Assembly (NCBI GenBank): GCA_025529335.1 | Contig: JAMYHX010000048.1 | Coordinates: forward strand, 62,001-126,000 | DNA from: Rhizopus sp. PT2906 | Taxonomy: Eukaryota; Mucoromycota; Mucoromycetes; Mucorales; Rhizopodaceae | Reading direction: 5' to 3' | Length of the DNA: 64,000 nucleotides | Part shown: positions 33,674-44,852 of the stretch, piece by piece | How the letters are laid out: each line of letters opens with the position of its first letter | Numbering within the stretch: position 1 is the stretch's first letter | Program-made: the position numbers and the translations under genes | Notes under the pieces: generated by a model | Database searches by the model: none | What the model saw: the letters and a program-made list of their open reading frames with translations, nothing else | Told to the model about the DNA's origin: nothing

Positions 33674-34603
33674 ATGAAGTATTGGATATATGCTTTACTA
33701 TTTATAATATCAATCCAATTAATACGATGTGTTGAGGAAGATGACACATCGTTATTCAGACAAGTAGATGAACGTCGACATCCTGAAGTTGACGATGATG
33801 ATATAGAATTTAAAAGCATGCAAGACGTCACTGAGGGTGAAGAATATATAGATGATGATAGCAGCTTAAACGAAATAAATGCAAAAATAAGCAATGAAGA
33901 CAACCATGAAGAAGAAGAAAATGATGAATTAGACGACGAAGAAGAAGAAGATGATGACGAGGAGGATAACAAGGACGAACTAGAGAATGAAGAAGACGAA
34001 GAAGAGTTCTTTGTATTCCAAAATGCGGAAACAGTTGAGTACTTTGATAATTTCCCACGTACTGAGGATAAGCAGAAAGTAAATATAATAAACGAGCAAG
34101 ATGACGTTGAAGAAGAACAAGATAATTCAAATACCATTGTTGATCATCAGGATGATCACACCAATAACGATTTATCCGAATTGCCGTCAAAGCAAGAAAG
34201 ACCAGAAACTACAACGATACCATGGCAACGTGTTGAACCTCACTCTTCTAATGAATTTTACCAAGATACTCCTATTTATACTCCTGAGGAGAAATTAAAC
34301 CCTGTAAGCAATCGAATCTATGGAATCATCGGATTATTTATCGTTTGGACACTCGTGATTGTAGCTAGAAAGGTAACACACTCTTCCCCATCTTCTTTGT
34401 TTTAAATAACTCTAACTTAATTTGTTTAAATTTAGAAGTTGGGTAACACAGATTCAGCCTGGAGCTTCAAAAACTATAATGATAAAGATTACTGTTTGCC
34501 CGTAAGTGATTTGCGATTCATATAAAAGTAATAGCCATAGTAACATTACATAGTTACATAATAGGTATCTCAAATCCGAGATGAAAAGTTGTTAATATGC
34601 TAA
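33674..34603 (+). CDS. Acidic type I membrane protein, function unknown
   Basis: Exons 33674..34372, 34436..34501 and 34565..34603 give 267 residues in frame. Residues 1-19 (MKYWIYALLFIISIQLIRC) are a signal peptide. The lumenal part of about 190 residues is extremely acidic, with long Asp/Glu runs around residues 80-115. One membrane segment (IYGIIGLFIVWTLVIVA, near residue 220) is followed by a short basic cytosolic tail beginning RKKLGNTD. The layout (signal peptide, acidic lumenal domain, single anchor) would fit a low-affinity Ca2+-binding or cargo-type secretory-pathway protein; that is inference only. The third exon is optional: without the GTAAGT intron at 34502 the frame would end at 34525. 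Confidence 0.72.
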
Positions 34604-34663
34604 TACACACACACACATATACATTCCTTTGTAAATAAAGCCCCATTTTTATTTAATTGCAAA

Positions 34664-35268
34664 TTATATTGTTCTGTTATAATAATTTGCAAGCTGTTGC
34701 TGTTGTTGTTGCTGTTGTTGATCATATAATGGTTGTTGCTGTTGTTGTTGATGTTCATGCTCATCTTTATCTTTCATGCTTGTTCTATCAATCTTTGTCG
34801 TCTAATACCAAACGTAAGTAATTTACCATTCAAACTAGCTACATACTTCTCTGTATTTTGCAAGGTAAATTTTTAATGCTTCTGTATAGTTTTCAAAGCC
34901 AAGTGATTGCATTGCCCATAAAATGTCTTCTCCATTAATTGTTTTTCTCTTTTCCTGTTGACATCGATCACTCGCTACAAGCAGATACGCGTTAATATAA
35001 TATTATTGACTTGTAAACTTTTACTTGCCTTCACTTGTGATAAATGATATAAATTCTGAAACACATTCCTGTACACATTCTTTGGCTTCCTTTGCAATCT
35101 TTGCATTCTCTGGTAGTGCTTTTTTCATAATACGTGCAACACTACAAAACAGCGTTAGCCAAGCTATTGATATGAGGAAGAGCACAAGTTATGTTACTTT
35201 GCAATAGGCAAGAATCTGTCTTGCTCTTTAATATCAATTTCAAGTTCGTCTCCAGAATGTGCTGACAT
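34664..35268 (-). CDS. HAP3: CCAAT-binding factor subunit NF-YB/HAP3
   Basis: This histone-fold subunit of the CCAAT-binding complex pairs with NF-YC. Exons 35198..35268, 35029..35141, 34847..34974 and 34664..34801 give 149 residues in frame. The core reads DRFLPIANVARIMKKALPEN, AKIAKEAKECVQECVSEFIS, FITSEASDRCQQEKRKTING, EDILWAMQSLGFENYTEALK, IYLAKYRE, nearly identical to the family. The tail is Gln-rich with His. The second intron starts with GCAAGT, not GT; only that junction restores the invariant SEASDRC. The start is 156 bp from the divergent complex I gene. Confidence 0.96.
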
Positions 35269-35424
35269 TATGTTTAAGGAATAAAAAGAAAAAAGAAAAA
35301 AAGTTGCTCTTGAACACACTATGTACACACTATTTTATCCAAAAAAGGAAACTTTCTACGTCACCTTGTTTCTTTTCATGGGGGTTGATTTTTTTCCTTC
35401 AAAAAGTAGTCTTTTTCTTACATT

Positions 35425-36093
35425 ATGGCATCACGTTTCATTTGCAAAAGTCAACTCTTGAAGCAATCACCCATTCGTCAATTCTCTCGCTCATTTGCTT
35501 CAGAGACAAAACAATCAACTGAGAAATTCTCTCAAGAATGTGAGTATAGAGCATTAGCAATAGAGCATTACAAAGGTACTGAATAAAATAGCTTTTGGAA
35601 CGAATGCCTGGAGGAACACCCTGATTGCTGTTGTTGGTCTTGCTGCATGGTATAGAATTGATCAACACGTGACTCAATCTGGCGATGTAAGGCAGCTGAA
35701 AACAATATAATTGCAGTAGAAAAAAGATATTAAAGCAAAAACATAGGAAAAGCATCCCTTTACAAAGTGGATTGAATATCACATGACCAGTTCTGAAGAA
35801 AAAGACAACCTTAATGCTGCTAAATTAGCTGCAGCTGAAGCTGTTGCTGAATACAAGTAAATATAGACGAGAACGCACTAAGCTAGTGCTCACACTTTTT
35901 ATAGATTATTTTATCAAGACGCACAACGTCCTCCTATCTATCGTATGAGATATCCTGAGTAAGATAGAAACAAACTACAAAATGATAGTATATACTCATC
36001 CTATCTAATAGATCTTTTGAACGCGCCAGCCCTCGTGGACTTACTACTGGTAACCAGGTTGATTTATCTGACCTCAAGATTAGACAAGATTAA
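35425..36093 (+). CDS. Probable mitochondrial complex I accessory subunit (fungal 17.8 kDa type)
   Basis: Five exons (35425..35539, 35592..35686, 35747..35856, 35905..35958, 36012..36093) give 151 residues in frame. The N-terminus MASRFICKSQLLKQSPIRQF is a mitochondrial presequence. One hydrophobic segment (NTLIAVVGLAAWY) comes next, then EKHPFTKWIEYHMTSSEE, YQDAQRPPIYRMRYPE and ASPRGLTTGNQVDLSDL. This order (single anchor, HPxTxWIEY, RxRYPE, final VDLSDL) resembles the fungal 17.8-kDa NADH dehydrogenase subunit. I recall that family only in outline, so treat the subunit name as tentative; a small mitochondrial inner-membrane protein is much safer. Confidence 0.68.
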
Positions 36094-37598
36094 AGCAATA
36101 AACTTTAAAAATTTTAAGCTTTGTTAATAAATGTTCCTGTAGTTCGACACTCATGAATACTCGCTTGCAATTGCATAAAAGGAAGAGATGATTAGAGAGC
36201 TCTGAAGGGAATTTTGATATTTACCCTCTCAGTAATGAGGCTAGCTGGATTAAATAAACTGCTTAGGGCCAAAGAGGCATTTCGATATATCCAGTTGCCT
36301 CAATAAGTGAAGAAGCTATATCTTTTGCACCTCTTGGTCAATCTTTTTTTTTATTAATGGCAATGAGCAAAATCTCCTGTTGCGTCTCTCTGGCTGCAAC
36401 TCGTCGTTTCCCGGTCAACTTTGGACTTGTGGTCGAACGGCTTGATGGACTTTTCTCTCGGATACAAAGCGATGCTGATGATGCCAGTTTTTGCCCAAAG
36501 GTACTAGATAAACTCAATGAATTGTGCTTTTGTGATATCTTGGTTTTTAACTGTTTAGTATGATCTTCCAACATGATTTTTTCAATAGACGTTTAAAATT
36601 TCATTCTGAAAATTTATTTTCATTTCGTTTTATAAGCAGGAATACTGCTCTTTTCTTTTACAGCTTGTAAAAATAACATACATAATTAGACCTTGGTCGC
36701 ATTTGAAGATATCACTGTTGAGCATTCTTTAAAAAAAAGGAATAAGCTGTTCTGCAATAAGCAACATGACTGTTCAGTTTGTTTGTCTCAAGGGTCATCT
36801 ATTTCAGCTCTTGCACTATATATGTATACATACAAGCAGTGAGCCTTATAGAAATTTAACTGTTCCTTTGTCAGTCATCTCGGTTCAGTTTGAAATTTTT
36901 GTAGAAATCTACAAGCAGATGTTCTCACAAGGTTTCTTCAGTCAACTTTTTTTAAACAAAAGAAAACAAGACAATATAAGCAAAGAATAAATGATATTTA
37001 AATTTAATAGAGTGTGTTCTGTTGTATAATATACTTTCTTGTTATGTAAAGAACAATCTTGTTTGCATTGTTAAAAAATACACTACTGCTTTTACTAGTC
37101 TTCATTAGCTCCTAATTGCTACTTATTTTTTTTTTTTGAAAAAAGTTCAAGCAAATATACATATATAAACTATCGTCATCTTTTATTCATTTTTTAATAT
37201 AGTTATTATGGGGTTTATTTTATAGATGAAAGAAACGATGATGAGCAAGTAAAGGCTATCAAATATTTTATGAAGAAAAAGATGGAAAAAAAGAGATGAT
37301 GATCGTAATTGAATGACCGACGTCTTTTTATAGGACCAATAAATGTGTCGGTATCTTAAATTTTTGTATAAATAGCCGTAGTTTTTTTTTTTTTTCTCAT
37401 TTTTTGTATAAAAGGCATTTTTTCTCTTTTCTTTACTCTTTTTTTCTAACTGTAAGTTAAAAAATGCACTCCGTTTACCTTTTTCCTTATACTGTTTTTT
37501 TTATCTCTTGTTATTAACCATTTGTCCTTTAAAGGAAAACAAAGAAACTCCAAATAAATTCAAGTTTATTTTTTTGACATTTAATTTCAAACGTAATC
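36094..37598. other. Spacer with unassigned open frames
   Basis: This 1.5 kb stretch is AT-rich, apart from 36210-36560. There short open frames exist on both strands (plus 36357..36563 starting MAMSKISCCVSLAATRRFPV; minus 36338..36574), with higher G+C than around them. I recognise no domain and cannot choose a strand. The rest is the TFIIA promoter and T-rich DNA. Confidence 0.4.
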
Positions 37599-38950
37599 AT
37601 GTCTAACGCTATTGTGGTAATGAAAAACTGGAAACTATTATTATGGCTTTTATTTATTTACGCTTCTGTTTATAAAAACAGGCAAACGTGTACCGCTATG
37701 TTATCGATGAGGTCATTAACCAAGTTAGAGGTGATTTCGAAGACATGGGTATTGACGAATCTGTATTACAAGAATTACAAAGAGTAAGATATCATAATTA
37801 TTCTATAAACTTGATACTAACTGTGATAAAGTCTTGGGAATCAAAAGTGGCTAGATCGCGAGTTGCCAATTTTGGCTTTATTAGGGATGAACCTTTCTAT
37901 GATGACGAGCATTCAGATATGCCAGCACCCTCATCAAACGGAGTGCATGCAAATGACAATGTAGATAATAATAGCCATCCTATTTTACAATATCCTCATA
38001 ACCAAGATGTAAATATATGTAACATCTATGTCAACAATGACTTTGATTGTTTTTGTCTCTTCTTTTTATTTTGTTTTTCTCTAATCACCTTTATAGTACA
38101 ATCAAAATGCCACTAGTGCTCCTTCAGTCGCAAGTTTAGCTAATTTGGCTGCTAGTAACTCACGATTACAACAACAACAACAACAGCAGCAGCCAAATTT
38201 TGGTCTTCCACCACCTCCTAGAATGATTCCTGATCCAAGTACATTGACTAGTCCGTATCATGTGATGCAGCCACCTTTAAATAATAATAATAATGCGAAC
38301 CCACAAAACAATCAACTTCCTGAATTACAATTACCTGGTATCGCAAGACGAAACCTTCCTCAAAATGATGGTGCATGTGATGAATTGACCACAGAGGTAA
38401 AAAAAAAAAGATGGACCGCTTTATTGTTTATATGTGTGTATAAACAAGAGGAATTGTATTATTATAGGAAATTGATAAACATATTGAAGATATAATCCAA
38501 TCAAGTCAAACACACTCAGAAGAGGATACAATTACCTTTTCAGCAACCTCATTTTCTGGAGAACCTATTGCATTAGATTCACTTCCTGAACATGTGAAGC
38601 AGTTGATAAAGGACATCAAAGGAAAAACCAAAAAATCCAATGTTAAGATTCTACAGTTAGATGGAGAAGATGATGAAGAAGAAGGAAGGGTAATGTAGTC
38701 TATCTATAGATAATCCAATACTTAACCATTACTACAGGGAGATGACGATATAAATTCAGACTTGGATGATACAGATGATGAAAATGAAGAAGGGGAAGGT
38801 GGTGAAGAGATTGAACATATCATATTATGTTTATATGATAAAGTGACAAGAACAAAAAATAAGTGGAAGTGTGTATTAAAGGATGGTATCATGTTGGTTA
38901 ACGGAAGAGACTACTTGTTCCACCGCGCAACTGGTGATTTTGAATGGTAA
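37599..38950 (+). CDS. TOA1: TFIIA large subunit (alpha/beta)
   Basis: This general transcription factor stabilises TBP on the TATA box. Exon 1 (37599..37616) encodes only MSNAIV; exon 2 from 37682 continues ANVYRYVIDEVINQVRGDFE, the conserved N-terminal helices. The middle is disordered, with a Gln run and Pro/Asn-rich sequence (LQQQQQQQQPNFGLPPPPRM), then an acidic stretch. The C-terminal beta part ends HIILCLYDKVTRTKNKWKC, LKDGIMLVNGRDYLFHRATG, DFEW, the family signature. About five introns interrupt the gene. Only the two ends are conserved in the family, so the linker borders are approximate. Confidence 0.95.
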
Positions 38951-39022
38951 ATTATAAAAAAGAAAAGTAAAGTATGTGTTTAGTGTATGTAGAAAGAAAG
39001 AAAGAAAGAGAAAAAAAAGATA

Positions 39023-40433
39023 TTATCGTTTATATAATGGATCTAAATCACTAAACATTGTATTACTGTTATTATTGTTCATTACTGATTTCGTGTGTGA
39101 TATATAAAAAATGAAGAGGTGTTAATATATATATACAGTGTATCTCTCTTGACACTTACCATGACTAGTATTATTGGTTGTATTTCGTGAAAATGATAAA
39201 TCACGCAAGGCTGCATAAGGGTCATTATTGTTATTATTATGACTTATTGTTGTAGGCATAACTGGTTTGATTATGCCATTGTTATCTATAAATATATTTA
39301 AGTTTAGTCATTCATTTGATTATATATTCTTATTACTTGGCAGACTAGGCGTACTGGGTAATGAGGATGACTGAGGTTGTAAGATGCCACCAGAATAAAT
39401 AGGTTTGCTTGGAGAAGTAGGTGGATCAAGATCTGCTAATTCACTAAATATATCGTTATTCTGTTGTCGTTTAGATACATTATTGGCAAATGTAGGTGAT
39501 TTAGGAGAAAGCATCATGTTCTATTCAAAAAGGGATTAGTATTGTTACTATTAGTGTGTTGACAGTCTGAGCTTACATCATTTAGTAGTAAGTGATCTAT
39601 ATTTGTAGTTGTCAACTTCTTTATCTGTTCAGTACTGGTCAAGTTTGGCAGTTGACTTTGTACGGTTGAAATCAGGGCAATAGGTACATTATCATCTACC
39701 CACGATGCGGTTGGAACCATCTTGGGTCTATTGTTATTATTACTGCTACTACTGCCACTACTACTACTACTATTGCTGCTATTACTAGTACTAATACTCT
39801 CATTCATACTCTGATGCTTTTCTTTTGGCTTTTCTGTTTGCCTCTCTCGATCCGAATACATTTTGGTAATAATCTGCTTTACTCGTTCAGCATGCTCTAC
39901 ACCTTTTTTTCTATCCAGCCACTTCTGTTCATAATACTTTTGCCTCATAAACATTCTTACATCACCATCTGTTTCTGGATCAGGCGTAGACATGTTGTAA
40001 GTACTTAGCCATATCGTGCGAGCAACTTCATTGCCTCCATGCTCGAGTGCAACCACTTCAGGCTCAGAAAATTTGCTTGCAGAAATAGATTTAACTCTAT
40101 GACCAACTTCTCGACTACGATAAAAACAATAAACACAAGTCCTTATAGCTTTACTTAAACTTACACTAAGCCAGAACATCGAGCACAGATAAACGTTTGA
40201 ATACTCACATTGACAAAGAAAGGACTCTATTAGAGCATCATTTAGTTATAGCTACTTCATTGCATGTCTTTTCTTACTCTTGTTGGACAATCAAAGCATT
40301 TCTTGTTTTCTGGAAGAAGTAACAACCTTCTTATTCGCCTAATGTTTCAAATTAGATTAGGAACTTTTTTTTTTTAATCATGAACTTGCTCCAGATTCTT
40401 TTCTTCCTGCTTTTTTGTGTTTATGTGTGACAT
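39023..40433 (-). CDS. ArfGAP-domain protein, AGFG/Age2-like
   Basis: The ArfGAP domain stimulates GTP hydrolysis by Arf GTPases. Reading the minus strand, exons give LPENKKCFDCPTRSPFFVNV, SIQTFICARCSGLVREVGHR, VKSISASKFSEPEVVALEHG, GNEVARTIWLS, so the zinc site (CxxC, x16, CxxC) and the arginine finger (R of GHRVKS) are both present. A Ser/Asn-rich region and a tail with short NPF/DPF-like and FSDLDP motifs follow, as in AGFG-type adaptors. Introns lie at about 40287-40230, 40171-40116, 39578-39524, 39348-39296 and 39165-39104. The first exon is uncertain: the ATG at 40433 (MSHINTKKQEEKNLEQ) looks right, but the splice phase to LPENKK does not work as I read it. Confidence 0.82.
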
Positions 40434-40604
40434 AAAGAAGGAAAGAAAGGTTTTACAAGGTGATGAAATATCTTTGCATTTTCAGTGTAACAAATTAAAT
40501 GTCAGCTACCAATCGTTTAAATCTAAGCCTTTATTTCTTAAGCCAAGAAATTAACAAAATTTTGTGCATAATTATCCTTTTTTTTTTTGTTTTTAATAGA
40601 AAGC

Positions 40605-42173
40605 ATGCCCAAAAGAAGTCCTAAAGAGTTATGCGGTAAGAGCAAGCATGAATGATGATACATTATCTAATGGTTCATAACAGATGGTGTTCAACAGGCC
40701 GTTCAAATATTGGACCTATTCACAAGTAAATGTTACAACAATGACTATGCAAAATGACATATAGTGCAGCAAAGACTCATTTGCAACTTTAGATACAGCA
40801 AAGAATAAGGATTTAAAGGCACTTATACCACAAGTAATATTAAAAAACGCTCATGGACTGCTCTTCATACGACTGATTCGTGTCGGTATGGCACTTTCCG
40901 TCAAAGGCGGAACAGGCATCATCATTGCAAGGTACAAAGATAGAGAGTCATTGTATGACAACCTTCTCATTTTCGATGTAGACTTCCTGACGGCAGTAAC
41001 ATCATTTTATAAGAGGATCAATGAACACAGATTAACTTTCTTTGATTGTAGGTTGGTCAGCGCCTTCAGGAATATCTATCTCATCTTTTGTAAATTCCTT
41101 CTCTTTAATATATACACTCACTCATGTTTATAACAATAATAACATATATGCATATATAGGGGTTAGGCCAAATGTTCGGAGGAGAAGTGATTGACTCAAT
41201 CATTGTGATGAATTACCGAGCCGCAGTCAAAGCATTCTTCGATGGCGGAGGCCAACTGAGTTTGGGTGTTGGTGTATCTATTGCCGCTGGTCCTTATGGC
41301 CGAAGTGCGGATGTATCAACTTCCATGTCAAGAGATCATATCGCTGCCACTTATTCATATAGTTCATCCAAAGGTTTCTATTTTGGTTACTCAATGGAAG
41401 GATCCAAAATTTCAGAAAGAGTTGGAACAAATACGGCATTCTATGGAAGACCCATCAGTGCTCGAGAGATCTTGACTGGTGCTGTTCCCCCGCCGGCCAT
41501 AGCGGAGCCATTATATAATAAACTAGAAGCATTAGGTGCCGGACGAAAAGTACAACGTATTTCTCATATAGCTCCACCGGTACCGTCAGCAGAAGCACCA
41601 TCAGCCCCAAGATTCTCACTTCAGCGTCATAGAAACGATTTTGAAGATGCACCACCTTCCTACGATTCTGTCATACGCGATGATCAGTCTCGACTGAATA
41701 CATCAGATTATGCTAGTTCATTTCATACTAGATGGAGTAAACCTCTACCATCTCCTCAGCCAATATCAAATAACATCATGCCATACACCAATGACATCAA
41801 GCATCATCCAAACGCAGCAATAACTCATGATGACTATTCTCCTGGGCCATCTTTTGCCAGTGAGACTAAGCATCTTTCTGGATCATCTACTTATGATAGA
41901 CATTCTTTTACATCACCTTTTGAAAAGACTACTACTAGTACATCATTGCATCAAGGTGCATTAGAACATACAACCAATAGTAATAGCGTACCTTTCTCTC
42001 TAGTGATAGCCAAATATGACTATACAGCAACACGACCTAATGATCTGTCTTTTTCAGCAGGAGATCATATAATTGTTACCAAAAAATTACCCGATAGAAA
42101 TTGTTGGTGGGAAGGAGAAATAGGTAATAGGCGTGGCTTTTTCCCTGCAAATTACACAGAAGATTGTGATTAA
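40605..42173 (+). CDS. SYLF (Ysc84) and SH3 domain protein
   Basis: Ysc84/Lsb3-type proteins bind phosphoinositides and actin at endocytic patches, and Las17/WASP through SH3. The start at 40605 (MPKRSPKELC) leads through short exons into the SYLF domain: IPQVILKNAHGLLFIRLIRV, VKGGTGIIIAR, WSAPSGIS (exon 41052..41089), then exon 41160..42173 with GLGQMFGGEVIDSIIVMNY, GGGQLSLGVGVSIAAGPYGR and SYSSSKGFYFGYSMEGSKIS. A Pro/Ser-rich linker of about 150 residues follows, then a C-terminal SH3 (KYDYTATRPNDLSFSAGDHI, WWEGEIGNRRGFFPANY). The intron between 40930 and 41051 has an unresolved phase, so that junction is approximate; both domains are clear. Confidence 0.88.
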
Positions 42174-42421
42174 GAATATAATAAAAATAAAAATGACAAT
42201 TGCTTTATTAAAATGAAAGATATGTGTTTGTGTGTAAGTGTGTTATGTGCGGGTGTAAAAGTGGGTGTGTATATATGTAATAAAAATAAAGAAAATAAGA
42301 GATAGAATTAAGGATGATGAACAATAAACACAAAGGAGATCCTAAAATAGGTAAAAAGATAAAGGGGGGTTAAAATGAGAACTGTATACATTGGTAAGGA
42401 TGAAATAGTGTTATGAGTTGT

Positions 42422-42934
42422 CTAATGTTTCCATGGAGAGTAAAGATCGTAATGATCTAAACTGTTGAATGTTGATTCTTGCTGCAAATGATTCTTTGTG
42501 GTTGAATGAGGACGAGCGATGATGGTTGCATTCCAAGGGGACTGATCTGACCAAAGTGAGCCGGTACTAAATTCGACTGTACCCGCACCCCAACCTCCTT
42601 TCCAGTCACCTGTCCAGCTGCGGACGAAAGCCAAGAAGCGAGCCTTTTCAGCTTCAGAGACATGATCAGAACTGACTGATTCAGCATCAGAGGAATCAGG
42701 CGAAATAGAGCGTGAAAGAGTGGGTGTTTTCTTTGGAGGAAGCTTCTTTTTGACGATTTGCTGTTTAAGCTTTTCGATCTCTTGTTCATAATTCACAGAA
42801 GAGTTCATGCCGGCAAATGGGTCAAGACCATATTTTCTATTCTTTTTTGTATCAGACCAACGTTTTTTCTCTTCCAAGGTTGAGGGTATAAAATGAGGAC
42901 TGGTAGAACGATTGGGTACAAAATCAAGGACCAT
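42422..42934 (-). CDS. Conserved-looking hypothetical protein, 170 aa
   Basis: I do not recognise the family. From the ATG at 42934 it reads MVLDFVPNRSTSPHFIPS, then YGLDPFAGM, a Lys-rich coiled stretch (YEQEIEKLKQQIVKKKLPPK), a Ser/Asp-rich part (SISPDSSDAESVSSDH), and a distinctive aromatic C-terminus (FVRSWTGDWKGGWGAG, GSLWSDQSPWNATIIARP, YDLYSPWKH). The last part is rich in Trp and probably the conserved core. An in-frame open stretch upstream of the ATG is preceded by a TAG and a long pyrimidine run, so an extra 5' exon is possible. Confidence 0.6.
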   Translation of the reverse strand: MVLDFVPNRSTSPHFIPSTLEEKKRWSDTKKNRKYGLDPFAGMNSSVNYEQEIEKLKQQIVKKKLPPKKTPTLSRSISPDSSDAESVSSDHVSEAEKARFLAFVRSWTGDWKGGWGAGTVEFSTGSLWSDQSPWNATIIARPHSTTKNHLQQESTFNSLDHYDLYSPWKH

Positions 42935-43200
42935 GGTTGGGTACACTTTAGCTGTAGCCTTTTTATGTTTCTACAATACACAATAAATAAAGTAAAAAAG
43001 AAGAAAAAAAAAGATAAAAAAAAAAAACGAACAAGGAAAATAAAAAGGGAAGAAAAGAGGTAAATAAAGTTATTATAAGCAAGACATAGTAAAAAGAAAA
43101 AAAAAGAAAAAAAAAAAAAAAAAGAGCCCGATAAGTGGAAATTGTTGTCTCTTCTGTGGCTTAAACAGTTACTAAATATGTATTGTCTTTTATTATGAGA

Positions 43201-43716
43201 TCATATACGTCTTCGGGTTTTGGCTTGCGATTCTTTATGTGAAGCATCTTCATTGGTATCAATTGTAATAGTAACAGCAGCTTGGTCTTTTGACTCTTTT
43301 GACTGTCTTTTCCTTTTTCTATCATTAAATGTATGATTTAACCTCTTTGATATTGAGGTTATTCTATCATTAAACTTTGATCTTATATCTTCAAATGATT
43401 CATACTCTGGTGCATAATTTACTCTCAGCATATTAGCAAAGAATGGTTTTTCATCTAATTTACGCTTGGCCATTCTAGCTGATGCTATATTCATATATTT
43501 TATCCAGACAACATCAATCTCTGCTGTTGAGGTAGGATAATGATCTAATGGCTTATATTCTTCTATATCACCATACTGTTGGCATAGCTTTATGAGCTCA
43601 TTAATAACACCTAAAGACGGTATATTCTCTATAATCAAATATCTTGACTCTTGAGATATTGTGTACACACATGTTGTCTTTGCTGTCTTGGGCTCTCGAT
43701 AGTCTGGTTTATGCAT
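43201..43716 (-). CDS. RBM48: RBM48-like RNA-binding protein
   Basis: This is a single exon of 171 residues. The start MHKPDYREPKTAKTTCVYTI and then ESRYLIIENIPSLGV, LCQQYGDIEEYKPLDHYP, VVWIKYMNIASARMAKRKLD, FFANMLRVNYAPEYESFEDI follow animal RBM48 almost block by block: an atypical RRM flanked by family-specific segments. A basic tail (NDRKRKRQSKESK, KTRRRI) ends the protein. Human RBM48 works with ARMC7 in the U12-type (minor) spliceosome. Its presence suggests, but does not prove, that this fungus still splices U12 introns. It diverges from the uL22 gene. Confidence 0.85.
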   Translation of the reverse strand: MHKPDYREPKTAKTTCVYTISQESRYLIIENIPSLGVINELIKLCQQYGDIEEYKPLDHYPTSTAEIDVVWIKYMNIASARMAKRKLDEKPFFANMLRVNYAPEYESFEDIRSKFNDRITSISKRLNHTFNDRKRKRQSKESKDQAAVTITIDTNEDASHKESQAKTRRRI

Positions 43717-44028
43717 TCAACAGAAAAAAAAATAAATAAAAAATCCGGAGCTGTAAAGAGAAAAAAATAGAGTCCGGGCATTGTCCGGACAATTACTCCG
43801 GAAGGGAGACTTGAAATGGAATAGAGAGACCTCATATTGCCCACTACGGGATATAGTAAACAATCCACTGCGTTCGATGGTTGAATCTTTCTCTTTGCTG
43901 TGCGTATTAAAAACGTATGTATACAACACATAAATAATCAATATAAAAGAGAGGGAGCATGGATGGATGAAAGCGAAAAGGATATAGATTGGATTAAATA
44001 AGACTAAAAAAATACCATCAGATGGAAT

Positions 44029-44060
<32 letters not shown>

Positions 44061-44126
44061 ATGAACAAGAGAAGAAGATCATGAACTGACTATCTTCTTT
44101 TTCATATTCATAGAGTATTATAAAAT
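43717..44126. promoter_or_regulatory. Divergent promoter, RBM48 / uL22
   Basis: This 0.41 kb stretch lies between divergent starts. It contains a GA dinucleotide run at about 44036-44060 close to the uL22 start, and a stretch around 43765-43805 with repeated CCGGA/TCCGG words. No gene is seen. Confidence 0.5.
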
Positions 44127-44852
44127 ATGGTCAGATACGCTGCTACTCCAGCCAACCCTTCCAAGGGTAAGTTGATCAATAAATGTATACATTCTAAATA
44201 CTTACATCTACACTTCAGCTGCTAAATCCAGAGGTTCTTATCTCCGTGTTCACGTAAGTAGAGATATACACCAAGGAAGGAAGACATGATGAGTTTGACA
44301 GTTTTTATAGTTTAAGAACACCCATGAAGTTGCTGCCGCTATTCAAGGTATGAAGTTGAGCAAGGCCTATGCTTACCTCAACAACGTCAAAGAACACAAG
44401 CAGTGCATTCCTTTCCGCAGATTCAACGGTGGTGTCGGTCGTACTGCTCAAGCTAAGGAATTCGGTGCTACTCAAGGTCGCTGGCCCGTCAAGTCTGTCA
44501 AGTTCATTCTTGACCTTTTGAAGAATGCCGAAAGCAACGCTGAGGTAAGATAAAATCAATGTGTGAGAAAGAGATACTTACTTATTTATAGGCCAAGGGT
44601 TTGAATGTTGAAGAACTCTTCATCTCCAGTGTCATTGTCAACCAAGCTCCCAAGCACCGTCGTCGTACCTACCGTGCTCACGGTAGAATCAACCCCTTCA
44701 TGTCTTCTCCTTCTCACATTGAAGTCATTCTTACCGAAAAGGAAGAAGCTGTTCCTCGTGCTACTGACAAGAAGGTTGTCAAGCTCAACGCTCGTCAATT
44801 AGCCCGTAATGCTCGTCTCTTGGCTGGTAAAACCCGTCCTGTTAAGGCTTAA
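44127..44852 (+). CDS. RPL17: 60S ribosomal protein uL22 (L17)
   Basis: This lines the exit tunnel of the large ribosomal subunit. Exons 44127..44166, 44219..44253, 44311..44544 and 44592..44852 are in frame. The protein reads MVRYAATPANPSKG, AAKSRGSYLRVHFKNTHEVA, GMKLSKAYAYLNNVKEHKQC, IPFRRFNGGVGRTAQAKEFG, APKHRRRTYRAHGRINPFMS, collinear with eukaryotic L17. Codon choice is strongly biased to C-ending codons (AAC, TTC, GTC, AAG), as expected for a highly expressed gene and unlike the neighbours. Confidence 0.97.

Noticed and set aside
33634..34190. Ser-rich and Leu/His-rich frames on the minus strand opposite the acidic protein
   Set aside because: They are the antisense of GAA/GAT-rich codons; only the plus frame has a signal peptide, an anchor and splice sites.
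36766..36990. 74-aa plus-strand ORF
   Set aside because: It has AT-rich composition, no splice partners and no recognisable domain; it is a chance ORF.
43717..44082. 121-aa minus-strand ORF with FSLSLSLS
   Set aside because: It is produced by the GA dinucleotide run and T-rich promoter DNA of uL22 and RBM48.
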